In this document: one piece after another, positions 63,674-64,000 of the stretch
How positions within the stretch are numbered: position 1 is the stretch's first letter
Layout: each line of letters opens with the position of its first letter
Assembly (NCBI GenBank): GCA_009937615.1
Contig: JAACFB010000007.1
Location: 1 to 64,000, forward strand
Source: Gammaproteobacteria bacterium
Lineage (GTDB): Bacteria > Pseudomonadota > Gammaproteobacteria > Steroidobacterales > Woeseiaceae
Direction of reading: 5' to 3'
DNA length: 64,000 nt
Made by a program: the position numbers and the translations under genes
Notes under the pieces: model-generated
Told to the model about the DNA's origin: nothing
The model's database searches: none
The model's input: only the letters and a program-made list of their open reading frames with translations

Positions 63674-64000
63674 GCGAGCTGCCGGATCGGCCAAAAGGGG
63701 ACTCGCTACAGCCGTTACGCGCCCTTCTGCCGTACGTTCGGCCATACAGAGGGACTCTTTATGCGGCAATGGGCGCCCTCCTCCTCGCATCTGCTGCGCA
63801 GCTCTCGCTGCCGATTGCGATTCGGTACCTGATTGACGGCGGTATCGTCGCCGAAGACCCGTCAAGCATCGATCGGTATTTTGTCGGACTATTCGTCGTT
63901 GCCCTGGCCCTGGCTGTCTTTTCATCGCTGCGGTTTTATCTCGTCACGTGGCTAGGTGAGAGGGTCGTTGCGGACCTGCGTAATGCTGTTTACCGGCATG
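63670..64000 (+). CDS. ABC exporter, N-terminal transmembrane part (gene runs past the window)
   Basis: The frame is open to the end of the window; 110 residues are visible. After a short cytoplasmic tail (SLQPLRALLPYVRPYRG) come two membrane helices (LYAAMGALLLASAAQLSLPI and FVGLFVVALALAVFSSL) and the WLGERVVADLRNAVYRH segment typical of the MsbA/LmrA-type permease-ATPase family. The ATPase domain is beyond the window. Cargo is unknown. Confidence 0.85.
   Translation, partial: MSELPDRPKGDSLQPLRALLPYVRPYRGTLYAAMGALLLASAAQLSLPIAIRYLIDGGIVAEDPSSIDRYFVGLFVVALALAVFSSLRFYLVTWLGERVVADLRNAVYRH

Noticed and set aside
1..64000. CRISPR arrays, tRNA/rRNA genes, insertion sequences or prophage
   Set aside because: No regularly spaced repeats, cloverleaf sequences, transposase or integrase motifs were seen on either strand.

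Overview
The window reads as ordinary chromosome of a free-living gammaproteobacterium. The amino-acid operons, fab/mltG/tmk/holB order, type II secretion genes, TonB-ExbB-ExbD cluster and NodT-type efflux all fit that group. A TrpR-like regulator in front of hisG, an S-box (SAM) riboswitch and a rhombosortase make a relative of the Xanthomonadales/Woeseiales the best guess (inference, not proven). I see no rRNA, tRNA, CRISPR array, prophage or insertion sequence.

Layout. 1-807: 3' end of a diaminopimelate decarboxylase gene. 855-7938 (minus): a compact histidine operon, regulator-hisG-D-C-B-H-A-F-E, with a palindromic operator candidate upstream, an ATT start on hisF and no hisI. 8081-9551 (plus): promoter, SAM riboswitch and metB-like gene. 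9576-15516 (minus): leucine/branched-chain operon ilvC-leuA-C-D-B preceded by a leucine-rich leader peptide and a transcription attenuator. 15924-21603 (plus): an energy-transduction cluster DUF3450-ExbB-ExbB-ExbD-ExbD-TonB-TPR. 21708-22535: ferredoxin and peroxiredoxin. 22629-24319 (minus): electron-transfer flavoprotein. 24702-26579: DUF6491 lipoprotein and alanine aminotransferase. 26583-32547: an AddB-like/AddA-like nuclease-helicase pair. 32560-38077 (minus): type II secretion genes gspG to gspN, divergent from a rhombosortase (38150). 38804-45554: fatty-acid and cell-envelope housekeeping cluster fabD-fabG-acpP-fabF-mltG-tmk-holB-pilZ. 45578-49511 (minus): cNMP-binding/rhodanese protein, FadJ-like enzyme and an EEP-family hydrolase. 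49636-51094: TIR-like protein and GlpQ-like phosphodiesterase. 51252-54192: a tight four-gene cluster (thioredoxin-like, DUF4266 lipoprotein, DUF3570 beta-barrel, ApbE). 54392-61030: membrane proteins, a K+-channel-like protein, an AI-2E-family permease and a tripartite efflux set. 61237-64000: class III aminotransferase, arylamine N-acetyltransferase and the start of an ABC exporter.

Most interesting region: 51252-54192. The DUF3570 outer-membrane protein carries D-G-L-T-G-A-S, which fits the Dxx(S/T)GA(S/T) signature that ApbE modifies covalently with FMN, and apbE follows its stop codon immediately. With a WCVPC thioredoxin-like protein and a small lipoprotein ending in a Gly-rich C-x-C tail, the cluster looks like a cell-envelope redox module built around a flavinylated beta-barrel. 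This is inference from motifs and gene order. Secondary items are the three cis-regulatory devices (HisR-like operator, SAM riboswitch, leucine attenuator), the hisI gap and the rhombosortase beside a split type II secretion operon.
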